Below, piece by piece: positions 1 to 8,711 of a stretch of 54,521 nucleotides of DNA. This DNA comes from Clostridia bacterium (GTDB taxonomy: Bacteria > Bacillota > Clostridia > Oscillospirales > CAG-272). Position 1 is the first letter of the stretch; the number at the start of each line of letters is the position of its first letter. The stretch is from assembly GCA_017466685.1 (NCBI GenBank), contig JAFTTS010000094.1, positions 1-54,521 of the forward strand, given 5' to 3'. The notes beneath the pieces were generated by a model that did not search any database, was not told where the DNA came from, and was given only the letters and a program-made list of their open reading frames with translations. The position numbers were made by a program, and so were the translations under genes.

Positions 1-360
1 GACTTTTGGGCGCAAAAGTAACTTTTATCTCGCAATGCAAATATACATTAAATCTCGTTGTATTGCGCTTCGAACTTCTCGTAAGTTCGAGGGGAACAGG
101 ACCCAGCTCGCCGCAGGTTCCTACCCCCCTCGAGCTCCCTCCGCCCTCCTTGGCTGTGCTCGAGCCGCGCTCAACTCCGCCTGACGGCTCCGGATTCGCT
201 TTGTTTGCTGTGACCGTTTGCCCGCCGCCCATTTCATCGGCGGCTCAGTGGCTTCATTGTTTCTTTCGCTGTTGCAACGCCGCTGACGCGGCTGAAGTTA
301 GATTGGAGCAAAATGTGCACACATTTTTACAAATACTGTTCAATCTATTCATAAAATCGT
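1..360 (+). repeat. Intergenic repeat B1, copy I (no gene)
   Basis: This stretch holds no convincing gene. It contains the first copy of a compound repeat that recurs at about 3.4, 10.1, 21.7, 30.3 and 38.1 kb. Order of parts: a lead-in at 64-85; a long hairpin with arms TCGAGGGG (87-94) and CCCCTCGA (126-133) plus inner pairing; a pyrimidine-rich stretch; and a second hairpin GCCGCC (224-229) / GGCGGC (239-244). The open frame running through it is repeat-derived and shares no start signal with real genes. Confidence 0.75.
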
Positions 361-361
361 G

Positions 362-390
362 TTGACATTATCGTCGGCACGTTGTATAAT
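362..390 (+). promoter_or_regulatory. Promoter of lipoprotein-desulfurase-proA
   Basis: Perfect sigma-A consensus: TTGACA at 362-367, a 17-nt spacer, TATAAT at 385-390. Transcription should start near 397, leaving a leader of about 28 nt before the ATG at 425. Confidence 0.85.
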
Positions 391-424
391 AACATCATGA
401 TAATAATTTTTACGAGGTATCATA

Positions 425-952
425 ATGAAAAAGCTTAAAAAAGCATCACTGCTTGCGGCCGTACTGCTTGCGGCATCACTGTTCTCCGGATGCGGTGAGG
501 AAACAACCGAAATAATGGGCTTCAAGGAAATCTCCGCAGACGGACACGCCTATGACCTTTTCGTGCCCGATGAATGGGTTCTCAACACTTCAACCGGCGT
601 TACATCGGCATATGACGCAAATGACCGCTCGAACGTCTCGGTCACCGTTTGTGAAGTGAAAAGTGACATCACAACAATTGATGCACTCTGGGCAGCCAAC
701 GAGCCGACACTCAAAGCCGCTTTCACCGATTTCGAATATATATGCAACGGAGTGGAAACCAAGCTCGACGGCGTTATAGCAAAGGAATACATTTACACTG
801 GAACAATGGCAGATGAAACGTACACACAAAGACAGATCATTGCGCTTCACGAGGGCTATTTCTACACCTTCACATACACTGCCTTTTCCGAAAAATATGA
901 AGAACACACCGAAGATATCCAGGCAATACTCGGTTATTTCACATTCAACTGA
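425..952 (+). CDS. Small exported lipoprotein, function unknown
   Basis: A 175-residue protein with an N-terminal lipoprotein signal: basic MKK start, hydrophobic core, and a lipobox LFSGC with the lipidated Cys at about residue 23. The mature part is a single small domain rich in aromatic residues near its end. The ATG lies about 28 nt downstream of a consensus promoter and behind a GAGG ribosome site. It is the first gene of a tight block: the next ATG begins 2 nt after its stop. A second lipoprotein of similar size and layout occurs at 34715-35344, next to proB, so each proline-synthesis gene here travels with a lipoprotein. I do not recognise the family; a PsbP/DcrB-like fold is a guess only. 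Confidence 0.85.
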   Translation: MKKLKKASLLAAVLLAASLFSGCGEETTEIMGFKEISADGHAYDLFVPDEWVLNTSTGVTSAYDANDRSNVSVTVCEVKSDITTIDALWAANEPTLKAAFTDFEYICNGVETKLDGVIAKEYIYTGTMADETYTQRQIIALHEGYFYTFTYTAFSEKYEEHTEDIQAILGYFTFN

Positions 953-954
953 TA

Positions 955-2130
955 ATGGATAAAATTTATTTCGACAACTGCGCCACAACACCGCTCTGTT
1001 CCGAGGCAAAAGAGGCTATGTGCTCGGCGATGAGCTTTTACGGTAATCCCTCCTCGCTTCACACAATGGGAGTTGAGGCTGAAAAGTTAGTTTCCGATTC
1101 AAGACGTGCAATTCTCACCTCTCTCGGCGTGAGAAATGTCACCAAGCTCACCGAAAAACAGCTTATCTTCACGGCAAGCGGCACAGAAGCTGATAACCTT
1201 GCCCTGCTCGGAACTATGTCGGCAAAGGGTTACAACAAGAAAAAGATCATCATCTCCGACAGTGAACATCCTGCAATAATGGAGCCTGCCGCATTTCTTG
1301 AGCGTAACGAATTCAATGTCGTGCGAATCCCGACAGTCGGCGGCGAACCCGATTATGACATGATCGCACGCGAGGTCGACGAGAGTACCGTCCTCGTCAG
1401 CTTCATGCTTGTAAATAACGACACGGGCGCGGTTTATGACATTAAACGCATATCGGATATCGTAAAGCGTGTAAATCCCGATGTACTCGTTCACACAGAC
1501 TGCGTTCAGGGCTACATGAACATCCCGTTTACCGAACGTTCGCTCGGAGCTGACATGATCTCGCTCAGTGCACATAAGATCGGCGGTCCGAAGGGTGTCG
1601 GTGCACTTTATGTCACTGCCGATATGTTAAAGAAACGTCGTATCGTTCCGATAATTTACGGCGGCGGTCAGGAATCGGGTATGCGCTCGGGAACAGAAAA
1701 TCTGCTCGGTATTGTCGGCTTCGGTGCGGCAGTCAAAAGCGTTTCTCTCATGCGTGAGGTTTACGCAAAAAACAAGGCAAGCCTGCGCGAATATATCATC
1801 GAACGCCTTTGTGACGAAACACGCTTCGCAGGCGTAAAGCTCAATCTCCCGAAGAACAGCGCACCGCACGTTTTAAGCGTTACGCTTCCGAATATCAAGA
1901 GCGAAACCATGCTTCACCGTCTCTCGCTTGACGGCATCTTCGTCTCAAGCGGCTCTGCCTGCTCGTCAAATACGGGACACAAAAGTCACGTTCTGCGTGC
2001 GTTCGGGCTTTCCGACCGTGAGGCGGACTGTACGGTTCGTATCAGCCTCGGTTCGCAGAACACACTCGACGAGGTTGAAAAATTCCTCACATCCTTTGAA
2101 GCGGCACTGAAAACGCTTGTCAGAATATAA
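955..2130 (+). CDS. Cysteine desulfurase (NifS/IscS class)
   Basis: A PLP-dependent enzyme that takes sulfur from cysteine, leaving alanine and an enzyme persulfide used for Fe-S clusters or tRNA thiolation. The 391 residues open with the family signature around YFDNCATTP. The Schiff-base lysine is K208 in the SAHK motif, and the catalytic cysteine is C336 in the SGSACSS loop. Length is normal. The ATG sits 2 nt after the lipoprotein stop with no good ribosome site, so translation is probably coupled. No iscU-type scaffold gene is adjacent, and proA follows within 20 nt. Whether it serves Fe-S assembly (iscS/nifS) or another sulfur acceptor cannot be decided from this window. Confidence 0.93.
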   Translation: MDKIYFDNCATTPLCSEAKEAMCSAMSFYGNPSSLHTMGVEAEKLVSDSRRAILTSLGVRNVTKLTEKQLIFTASGTEADNLALLGTMSAKGYNKKKIIISDSEHPAIMEPAAFLERNEFNVVRIPTVGGEPDYDMIAREVDESTVLVSFMLVNNDTGAVYDIKRISDIVKRVNPDVLVHTDCVQGYMNIPFTERSLGADMISLSAHKIGGPKGVGALYVTADMLKKRRIVPIIYGGGQESGMRSGTENLLGIVGFGAAVKSVSLMREVYAKNKASLREYIIERLCDETRFAGVKLNLPKNSAPHVLSVTLPNIKSETMLHRLSLDGIFVSSGSACSSNTGHKSHVLRAFGLSDREADCTVRISLGSQNTLDEVEKFLTSFEAALKTLVRI

Positions 2131-2149
2131 TTTTTAAGGAAGACAGACA

Positions 2150-3397
2150 ATGGAAGTATTTGAATACGTAAAATCGGTCTGCACTGCGGCAAACGGCGCA
2201 AAATCGGCGCTCGCAGGTGCATCCGCAAAAAAGAAAAACGCAGTCCTTGCGCGTATCGCCGAGCTGCTTCGTCTCGAAAGTGACACAGTAATCGCGGCGA
2301 ACGAGCGTGACCTTGCAAATGCAGGTGCGAACGGTGTACCCGTCCCGATGCTTGACCGTCTGAAGCTTGACAAAAAGCGTATCGACGGTATCGCAGACAG
2401 CCTCGGTCAGCTTATCATGCTCGAGGATCCGATCGGCTCGGGAACACGAACCACACGCCCGAACGGACTTATAATCGAGCATATCCGTGTACCGCTCGGC
2501 GTTGCGGCGATAATATACGAAGCACGTCCGAACGTAACCGTTGACGCGGCGGCACTCTGTATCAAAACGGGAAACGCCTGTGTACTTCGCGGCGGCAAGG
2601 AAGCGATCGAAACCAACCGCGTTCTTGTTTCGCTTATGAGACGTGCACTTGCCGACAATGACCTGCCCGAGGATGCCGTTTGTCTCATTGACAACACCAC
2701 CCGTGAAAGTTCGACCGCACTGATGAAAATGCGCGGACTTATCGACCTGCTTGTACCTCGCGGAGGTGCGGGACTTATCCGCAGTGTTGTTGACAACGCA
2801 ACCGTACCCGTTATCGAAACAGGTGCAGGAAACTGTCACATTTACATTGACAAAACGGCGGATCACGAGCTTGGCGTCAAGGTTGCAATAAATGCGAAAA
2901 TGTCACGTCCGTCCGTCTGCAACGCGATCGAGACGATGCTTATACACGAAGACGAAGCGGCGGAGTTTCTTCCGAAGTTTGTTGCGGCACTTGAAGGCAA
3001 ACCGCTCGAGATACGCGGATGTGACAAGACACGTGCGATTATCGGCTGTGTGGCGGCAACCGATGAGGATTATGCAACCGAGTACGATGACTACATTTTA
3101 GCGGTAAAAGTCGTTTCGGGAATCGACGAAGCGATCGCGCACATAAACAAGTACAACACAGGTCACAGTGAAGCGATAATCACGCGTGACATGGCAAATG
3201 CGGCAAGATTCCGTTCGGAAATTGATGCAGCGGCAGTTTACGTCAACGCATCGACACGCTTCACCGACGGTGGTGAATTTGGTTTCGGAGCGGAGCTTGG
3301 CATATCGACGCAGAAGCTTCACGCACGCGGTCCGATGGGACTTGATGCACTCACCACCGGCAAGTATCTCATAACCGGCGAGGGACAGGTAAGATAA
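2150..3397 (+). CDS. proA: Glutamate-5-semialdehyde dehydrogenase
   Basis: Second step of proline synthesis: NADPH-dependent reduction of gamma-glutamyl phosphate to glutamate semialdehyde, in the cytoplasm. The 415-residue length is standard. The aldehyde-dehydrogenase-like fold is visible, with catalytic Cys257 in the SVCNAIE motif. The C-terminal region around residues 365-395 holds the DGGEFGFGAELGIST block typical of ProA. A good ribosome site (AAGGAAG) precedes the ATG, and the gene follows the desulfurase by 19 nt. Its usual partner proB is about 30 kb away on the other strand (33901-34698), so the proBA operon is split here. An intrinsic terminator follows at 3405-3435. Confidence 0.97.
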   Translation: MEVFEYVKSVCTAANGAKSALAGASAKKKNAVLARIAELLRLESDTVIAANERDLANAGANGVPVPMLDRLKLDKKRIDGIADSLGQLIMLEDPIGSGTRTTRPNGLIIEHIRVPLGVAAIIYEARPNVTVDAAALCIKTGNACVLRGGKEAIETNRVLVSLMRRALADNDLPEDAVCLIDNTTRESSTALMKMRGLIDLLVPRGGAGLIRSVVDNATVPVIETGAGNCHIYIDKTADHELGVKVAINAKMSRPSVCNAIETMLIHEDEAAEFLPKFVAALEGKPLEIRGCDKTRAIIGCVAATDEDYATEYDDYILAVKVVSGIDEAIAHINKYNTGHSEAIITRDMANAARFRSEIDAAAVYVNASTRFTDGGEFGFGAELGISTQKLHARGPMGLDALTTGKYLITGEGQVR

Positions 3398-3404
3398 AAG
3401 CAAA

Positions 3405-3435
3405 GGGGAACTGTTTTGATGACAGCTCCCTTTTT
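3405..3435 (+). terminator. Terminator after proA
   Basis: Stem GGGAACTGT (3406-3414) with ACAGCTCCC (3422-3430), 8 of 9 paired, followed by TTTTT. It begins 8 nt after the proA stop. Confidence 0.85.
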
Positions 3436-3436
3436 G

Positions 3437-3905
3437 TATTGCGCTCCGAGCTTCGCGTAAATTCAAGAGGCGCATCTAACCCAATGCCTTGCCCTCGGTC
3501 TAACTCAAAGCCTCGCCCTTTGGGAGAGGTGGCGAGCGTAGCGAGTCGGAGAGGGTAACTCGAAGTGTGCCGCTCCGAGCTTCGCGTAATACATGAGGGG
3601 AGCAGGAACCAGCTGCGCAGATTCCAACACATCGCCCTCGGCGAGTGTACCCCTCATACTCCCCTTTGCACCTCCTTGCTTACGCCCGGATTGCGCTCAG
3701 TTCGCTTTGACACCTGTCCCCCTCGTGCCGCCACCTTACGAGGGCGGCTTCGCTCCCTTGTTTCTTTTACTGTAAAAAAGTTAGCCTGTGCAAACAAGCT
3801 GCATTTTGCTGCTCTGACTAACTTAATGCCTTCTCCAGTGGGAGAAGGTGGCGAGCGTAGCGAGACGGATGAGGTGTCAACAAACAGTTACCGCTGACCA
3901 TCGTT
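3437..3905 (+). repeat. Intergenic repeats B2-B1-B2, copy II (no gene)
   Basis: The 573-bp gap between convergent proA and the DHHW gene holds no gene. It contains a B1 start fragment, a B2 unit (CCTCGCCC...GGGAGAGG hairpin near 3505-3530), a full B1 and a second B2 (CCTTCTCC/GGAGAAGG near 3830). The long B1 hairpin pairs ATGAGGGG (3593-3600) with CCCCTCAT (3650-3657), a compensated variant of copy I. The second hairpin pairs GCCGCC (3727-3732) with GGCGGC (3743-3748). Confidence 0.75.
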
Positions 3906-3927
3906 CTCGTGCTCCGACCAACCAAAA

Positions 3928-3968
3928 GCAAAGGAAGCCTCTCTGCATAAGAAAAGCTCCCTTTTTTT
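3928..3968. terminator. Bidirectional terminator between proA and the DHHW gene
   Basis: Stem GGAAGC (3933-3938) with GCTCCC (3956-3961), followed by seven T on the + side and a T-rich run on the - side. It lies 2 nt beyond the stop of the convergent DHHW gene. Confidence 0.7.
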
Positions 3969-3970
3969 GT

Positions 3971-5128
3971 TTATTCCATTTCAACATTCAACTGCACTAA
4001 CGTGTCACCCGACAGAACACTGTCAAGATTGTATATGATAAGCACCTTACCGGCTCCCGATTCAGCTATGACATCGGATACAGACTGCGCCGTATAGTAC
4101 CGCAGATCAAGAATGTCAAGATCAAAATGCATCGCAAGGAACGGCGCGAGCGAATGACCGAAGCTGTCCTTTATCAGAACCAGCGTTTCACGTTCCTTGC
4201 CGTCCTGTGCAGTGATACGCACCCTGCCGCTGTTACCGCCGATGAATGCACTGTACTTGTCCTTTTTCTCAAGATATGACCGATCATAAAAGCCGTCAAA
4301 TGACGTTTCACGCTCAACAATTTCAGTAACATACGCATCGTCACCCTCGAAACGGAAAAACTCCATCGTATCAGGGCTTACCCATTTCATTCCCGCCTTT
4401 GACCAGGTCGTTCCGTAAAATTCCTCGCTCACGACCTCGGGCGTAAAATATTCAAGCGGATACGGTTCAAGTCCGTATGAATCCATTATTTCAACGTATG
4501 CATAATAAGCACCAAGTGTTGTCCAGTGGTGATCGGTACGGTAGTATACATATTCACCCTCATCGGCACGCTGACGAAGCGGCTCTAAAAGGTCGATCTG
4601 TGTAATTCCGTCAAGACCGTCCGTAACATGAGCAAACGTACCGTCCGAAACCTCTTTTGCAGGGTAAAGCTCCGGCATATATCGAAGCAGCACATCCTGC
4701 GAACGACCTGCAATTGCAACACGCAGTTGAACCTCATTCGACTCGGCAAATTCCTTTATCGCACCGAGATTTTTGTCTGCATCCGTGAAATCGGTATAAT
4801 CACTTTTAGCGATAATGTAACCGTCATTTCCGATCACAACATTGTTGTTTTCCACTTTTCCGAGCAGAGTTTCCGCAGCAGCCTTCACATCGATGAACAC
4901 ACTTCGAAGCGGCATCTGATCCGCGCAGTATTTCGAGATCTTCTCTGCAAATTCACCGTTGGTCAGCGACTCAAAGCTGAAACGCGGAAAAGTCTGCAGT
5001 GTACGGTTTTCGTCCTCGGAAAAGGTCTTGTCCGGCGAAAGTATCATTGACACCGCAAAGCCGTATATTATCACAAGAAGCCCTGCCACGCTGATTATAT
5101 CGGACAGGCGGTATTTCTTTTTATTCAT
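3971..5128 (-). CDS. DHHW/AlgX-like SGNH protein, O-acetylation partner
   Basis: A 385-residue protein with one N-terminal membrane anchor (about residues 15-32) and an extracytoplasmic SGNH-hydrolase-like domain of the AlgX/AlgJ/DHHW type. The name-giving motif D199-H200-H201-W202 is intact, and a KDSFGHS block near residue 330 supplies the candidate serine. Proteins of this family work with an MBOAT channel to O-acetylate an exported polysaccharide or wall glycan. The MBOAT gene lies just upstream on the same strand with a 13-nt gap, and a GGGAGG site precedes this ATG. The glycan substrate is unknown, because no glycosyltransferases or export genes are in view. Confidence 0.9.
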   Translation of the reverse strand: MNKKKYRLSDIISVAGLLVIIYGFAVSMILSPDKTFSEDENRTLQTFPRFSFESLTNGEFAEKISKYCADQMPLRSVFIDVKAAAETLLGKVENNNVVIGNDGYIIAKSDYTDFTDADKNLGAIKEFAESNEVQLRVAIAGRSQDVLLRYMPELYPAKEVSDGTFAHVTDGLDGITQIDLLEPLRQRADEGEYVYYRTDHHWTTLGAYYAYVEIMDSYGLEPYPLEYFTPEVVSEEFYGTTWSKAGMKWVSPDTMEFFRFEGDDAYVTEIVERETSFDGFYDRSYLEKKDKYSAFIGGNSGRVRITAQDGKERETLVLIKDSFGHSLAPFLAMHFDLDILDLRYYTAQSVSDVIAESGAGKVLIIYNLDSVLSGDTLVQLNVEME

Positions 5129-5141
5129 GATTTACCTCCCG

Positions 5142-6557
5142 TCAGAATTTATAATACAGGAACGGATTATAAGACGAATTTACAAGGTATGCAAGCGACA
5201 AAATCACCGCCAAAATGCCGACGACCGACATCACGATACGCACAGCCCTCGAGCGTTCCACCAAATGCGCATATATCTTTTTCGGAAGCGGAGTTGAAGC
5301 GAGAACGAGCACCGCAAGGAATGCTATGTTTCTGACGAGGTTGTAAATATCAAGTCCGCTTGCAAACGTATCCGTTCCGACGCCGAACATATTGCCAAGG
5401 TAGACCGCACCTGCCGAAAGATCCTCGAAAACAAAGAGCAGCCAACCGAAAACCACGAAAAACAACGTGTAAATATGTGAAACGAACGCCGGTGCTTTTT
5501 CGAGCTTTTTAAGAAGAAAGAGCTTTTCGATCATCAGGAGCGCGAAATAGTAAAGTCCCCAAATGATGAAGTTCCAGCTTGCACCGTGCCAGAAGCCCGT
5601 TAAGAACCAAACGATGAAAATATTGCGTATCTGTTTTAATTTCGAACAGCGGTTTCCTCCGAGCGGAATATAGACGTAATCGCGGAACCAGACTCCGAGC
5701 GAAATATGCCATCTGCGCCAGAACTCGGTGATGCTCTTTGAAATGTACGGATAGTTGAAGTTCTCCATGAAGCGAAAACCGATCATCTTGCCGAGACCGA
5801 TCGCCATATCGGAGTAACCCGAGAAGTCAAAATATATCTGGAACGTGAAGAAGATCATGCCCATCCACGAGCCGAGAACGGTACGCTCGTCCATCGGTAC
5901 GGCACGGAAATATTCCCAGAGCATACCTGCCGTGTTCGCAAGCAGCACTTTTTTAGAAAGACCTGCGATGAATGTACGCGTTCCCTCGGCAAAAAGAGGG
6001 ATGGAATGTTCACGGCTTGTGAGCTGGTCGTCAACGTCCTTATATCTGACGATCGGACCTGCAATAAGCTGCGGATAGAGGGTTACATAAGCACCGAAAG
6101 AAGCGATATTTTTCTGTGCCGCGGTGTCCATGCGGTAAACGTCGATAACATAGGAGAGAGCCTGGAAGGTATAGAACGAAATACCGATGGGAAGTTCAAG
6201 GTTTTCGAGCGGAGAAAGCCACTCAAGTCCGGGAATGAGACGAAGATTTGTGACGAAGAAATTATAATATTTAAAGAAACCGAGTATTGCAAGATTTATA
6301 ACAACTGCCGCAACGAGTGCTGTTTTTGCACCCTTTGGACTTCCCCTCTCACGTTTCCTTTCGACGATCAGACCGAAAATATAGTCAACGACGATGGTGA
6401 AGATCATAAGGAAAACGTAAAGCGGTTCACCCCAGCCGTAAAAGAAAAGGCTTACGGCGAGCAGTACGATATTACGTGCACGAAGCGGCACAGCGAAATA
6501 TATTAAAAGCGTAACGCTCAGATAAAAAAGCAAAAATTCAAGGCTTGAAAATACCAT
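5142..6557 (-). CDS. MBOAT-family membrane O-acyltransferase (AlgI-like)
   Basis: A 471-residue polytopic membrane protein of the AlgI/DltB group, which passes acyl groups across the membrane. The conserved RRWHISLGVWFRDYVY stretch near residue 285 and the catalytic histidine H324 in WHGASWNF are present. I start at the ATG at 6557 rather than the upstream one because AGAGG lies at the right distance before it and the protein then begins MVFSSLEFLLF, as is common in the family. It forms a two-gene operon with the DHHW protein downstream. A TTGCAT-17-TATAAT promoter lies about 40 nt upstream. Acetylation of a surface polymer is the likely job; the polymer is unknown. Confidence 0.94.
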   Translation of the reverse strand: MVFSSLEFLLFYLSVTLLIYFAVPLRARNIVLLAVSLFFYGWGEPLYVFLMIFTIVVDYIFGLIVERKRERGSPKGAKTALVAAVVINLAILGFFKYYNFFVTNLRLIPGLEWLSPLENLELPIGISFYTFQALSYVIDVYRMDTAAQKNIASFGAYVTLYPQLIAGPIVRYKDVDDQLTSREHSIPLFAEGTRTFIAGLSKKVLLANTAGMLWEYFRAVPMDERTVLGSWMGMIFFTFQIYFDFSGYSDMAIGLGKMIGFRFMENFNYPYISKSITEFWRRWHISLGVWFRDYVYIPLGGNRCSKLKQIRNIFIVWFLTGFWHGASWNFIIWGLYYFALLMIEKLFLLKKLEKAPAFVSHIYTLFFVVFGWLLFVFEDLSAGAVYLGNMFGVGTDTFASGLDIYNLVRNIAFLAVLVLASTPLPKKIYAHLVERSRAVRIVMSVVGILAVILSLAYLVNSSYNPFLYYKF

Positions 6558-6595
6558 ATCGGAGTTACCTCTCGCACTTATCATGATAATTAAAT

Positions 6596-6624
6596 ATTAT
6601 ACTATAAATATGCACCCAATGCAA
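6596..6624 (-). promoter_or_regulatory. Promoter of the MBOAT-DHHW operon
   Basis: Minus-strand -35 TTGCAT (6619-6624), 17-nt spacer, -10 TATAAT (6596-6601). Start expected near 6589, some 30 nt before the chosen ATG. Confidence 0.75.
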
Positions 6625-6667
6625 GAACGGTTATGAGAACAGACTGTAAATTTTATTTCCCGGCAAT

Positions 6668-6699
6668 AAAAAAATCTGCGCCGCTTGATTGACGCAGAC
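6668..6699 (-). terminator. Terminator of the zinc-ribbon operon
   Basis: On the minus strand TCTGCG pairs with CGCAGA around a 12-nt loop, followed by TTTTTTT. It lies 19 nt beyond the stop at 6718. Confidence 0.85.
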
Positions 6700-6717
6700 T
6701 TTTGAGTTTTATAAATT

Positions 6718-7884
6718 TCAGTTAGAGGTGTTATCCCAATTTGAGAAGCTTCCCGTGTTGTTCATAGGTGAAACATACGGTGTTTCCGAGGTGGGATACG
6801 AGGTGTTCATTGTGTTTTGGGTGTTCATCGTAGGCTGCTGAGGCATATATCCGCCGATATTGTTGATAGTCACTGTATTCAACGGCATCGGTGTTACTGC
6901 AAGTCGCTGCATACTGCTTCTGTATGTGAAGATGATTATACCGAACAAAATCGGTGTTGCAATCGCGCAGAGAGTTGTGATGATAGTGAGGGCATCGATA
7001 TATGCGCCTGCCACACTAATCGTATAGAAGAACAGTATCAATTGCAAAACAGCACCGATAAAGCAGAAAACACCAACGTAACTTGAAGCACCTGCAACGC
7101 CGTTACCTGTACTTGCAGTGTATTTTGCCGCATTGATCGACTGATTTATCTTGATATACCAGAATATTCTGAGAACTATTACAGCTATTAAAATCATCAT
7201 GCCGAGTATAAGACCGATGCTAAAACCGGTAGCATATGCGTCGCTGTATCCATAGCCATATGAGGAATAACGCGATGCCATTGAAAGTGAGCCTATGAGC
7301 GAGCCCAAAACGCCGATTACAGCAAGTGCATACGCGATACACTCAAAAACAAACATAATGATATAAATAACCTTGACCATTGTAAGACCTGTTGTCGAAT
7401 AACCGCCGGAACGCTTGTTCAATCCTGCCGCATATGCAAGCCAAAGACCAACAGTTGTGAGTATCGGCGGAACGAGGGCTAAAACACTGATGAGCATAAC
7501 AAGCGGACCAAAATCAAGATCTAAATAATAATCAACATAGTTCAAAGCAGACCAGAGCATAGCGTTGCCGCCGACTGCAAATGTACTGATTATCTGCATC
7601 AAAAGTTGAAGCGAAACGAGAATCGTCGCAATAAGAAAGAGCGGAGATGCCGCAATACGCTTGAGAGCACCGATTGCAGGACTTGCCGGCTGTGCAGAGT
7701 AGCCCTGGAACTGAGACGGCTGTGACCAACCACCCATGGAAGCAGACTGAGTCTGTGTTGCTCCCCAAGTACCTGTCTGAGACATTGAAGAATTAGCAGA
7801 TGCGCCCGAAAGTGACGCGCCGCAATTCATGCAAAACGCAGAAGCGTCATTTGTCTGCGCGCCGCAATTTGAACAAAAACCCAT
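6718..7884 (-). CDS. Zinc-ribbon polytopic membrane protein
   Basis: A 388-residue protein beginning with a zinc ribbon (two CxxC pairs, CSNC and CMNC, within residues 4-21). A Ser/Gln-rich linker follows to about residue 75. Then come roughly six hydrophobic segments (about 82-105, 125-155, 160-185, 225-250, 270-295 and 300-322), and the protein ends in a Thr/Asn/Met-rich tail. An AGGAGG site fixes the start. It lies 19 nt downstream of another zinc-ribbon membrane protein and shares its promoter at 8585-8613. Such zinc-ribbon plus membrane proteins are common in Firmicutes but have no agreed function; I assign none. The pair may form a complex. Confidence 0.85.
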   Translation of the reverse strand: MGFCSNCGAQTNDASAFCMNCGASLSGASANSSMSQTGTWGATQTQSASMGGWSQPSQFQGYSAQPASPAIGALKRIAASPLFLIATILVSLQLLMQIISTFAVGGNAMLWSALNYVDYYLDLDFGPLVMLISVLALVPPILTTVGLWLAYAAGLNKRSGGYSTTGLTMVKVIYIIMFVFECIAYALAVIGVLGSLIGSLSMASRYSSYGYGYSDAYATGFSIGLILGMMILIAVIVLRIFWYIKINQSINAAKYTASTGNGVAGASSYVGVFCFIGAVLQLILFFYTISVAGAYIDALTIITTLCAIATPILFGIIIFTYRSSMQRLAVTPMPLNTVTINNIGGYMPQQPTMNTQNTMNTSYPTSETPYVSPMNNTGSFSNWDNTSN

Positions 7885-7903
7885 GTTGTCGTCCTCCTAT
7901 GTA

Positions 7904-8512
7904 TTATTTCATGAAGCGGAAGCCGCGAATGATAGCAGGCTCCTTGGATTTACCCTTGCAAACGCCGAAGAAGGTGATAAGCTTAACGATCCAAACGATA
8001 ACAAGGCAAATGATTATAGCCGCGGAAATGAGCGAGAACGCAAATCTTGTTATACGGATACCATCGAGATTATAAATGCCGAAAATTCCGTAATTTGAAA
8101 TGATACCGTCGATCAGACCGAAAATGACCTTTGAATAGATCATCGAGCAGAAAGCGAGGAATGCTTCAACGACAGCAAACTTGATTCCCTGACGTGTATG
8201 GAACGACAGGTACGCAGACGATTTGCCGGAAAGAAGAGCGATAATTATACCGACAAAGCCTGTGAGATAAACAAGCAGTGCCGTGGGCTTATTATCGGCA
8301 ACATCCTTGGCATCAAACTTAGCTGTGTGATCATAAGGATCATAAGCCGGAGCTGCAGGCGCGGGATTATAACCGGGAGCCGCCTGGGGAGCTGCAGGAC
8401 GTTGTGGCATCTGGGGAGCCGCCTGAGGAGCAGCCGCGAAGTTAAAGCCGCAGGTCGTGCAGAAAGCCGCGTTATCGTCACACGCCGCATTACACTTGGG
8501 ACAATATTTCAT
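7904..8512 (-). CDS. Zinc-ribbon membrane protein (DUF4870-like)
   Basis: A 202-residue protein. Residues 1-25 form a zinc ribbon (CPKC and CTTC pairs), followed by an Ala/Pro/Gln-rich flexible linker (about 26-75). Three or so membrane helices follow between residues 80 and 190, with a layout like small DUF4870-type proteins. I use the ATG at 8512, preceded by AGAGG, rather than an upstream ATG that would add 28 unrelated residues. It is the first gene of a two-gene operon with the larger zinc-ribbon protein, under a perfect consensus promoter. No function is known to me. Confidence 0.85.
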   Translation of the reverse strand: MKYCPKCNAACDDNAAFCTTCGFNFAAAPQAAPQMPQRPAAPQAAPGYNPAPAAPAYDPYDHTAKFDAKDVADNKPTALLVYLTGFVGIIIALLSGKSSAYLSFHTRQGIKFAVVEAFLAFCSMIYSKVIFGLIDGIISNYGIFGIYNLDGIRITRFAFSLISAAIIICLVIVWIVKLITFFGVCKGKSKEPAIIRGFRFMK

Positions 8513-8584
8513 AAATGAACCTCTTTCTTCACCAAAAAACAGTGAGATATTTATTTTCGGAAGCGGATGAACTCCCTTAGTGTA

Positions 8585-8613
8585 ATTATATCGCAATTTT
8601 GAATAAATGTCAA
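8585..8613 (-). promoter_or_regulatory. Promoter of the zinc-ribbon operon
   Basis: Minus strand TTGACA (8608-8613), 17-nt spacer, TATAAT (8585-8590). Both hexamers are perfect consensus. Confidence 0.85.
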
Positions 8614-8711
8614 GAAAAACATCAAATTTCCGTTAATTTTCATCTTTATCTTCCGAATTCGACAAAAGTGAGTAACAGAGGCAGAAAATTCGCGGCGGTA
8701 TGGGTATCGTT

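Noticed and set aside
2120..2866. 248-codon minus-strand frame opposite proA
   Set aside because: Shadow of proA with no start signal or recognisable domain.
3565..3897. Open frames in the B1/B2 regions (also near 6-365, 10141-10551, 21636-21839, 22000-22242)
   Set aside because: They coincide with repeat copies, lack ribosome sites and change frame between copies, so they are not conserved as protein.
6640..6665. Possible Noc-binding site near TTTCCCGG
   Set aside because: The match to ATTTCCCGGGAAAT fails in the second half and no further copies were noticed.
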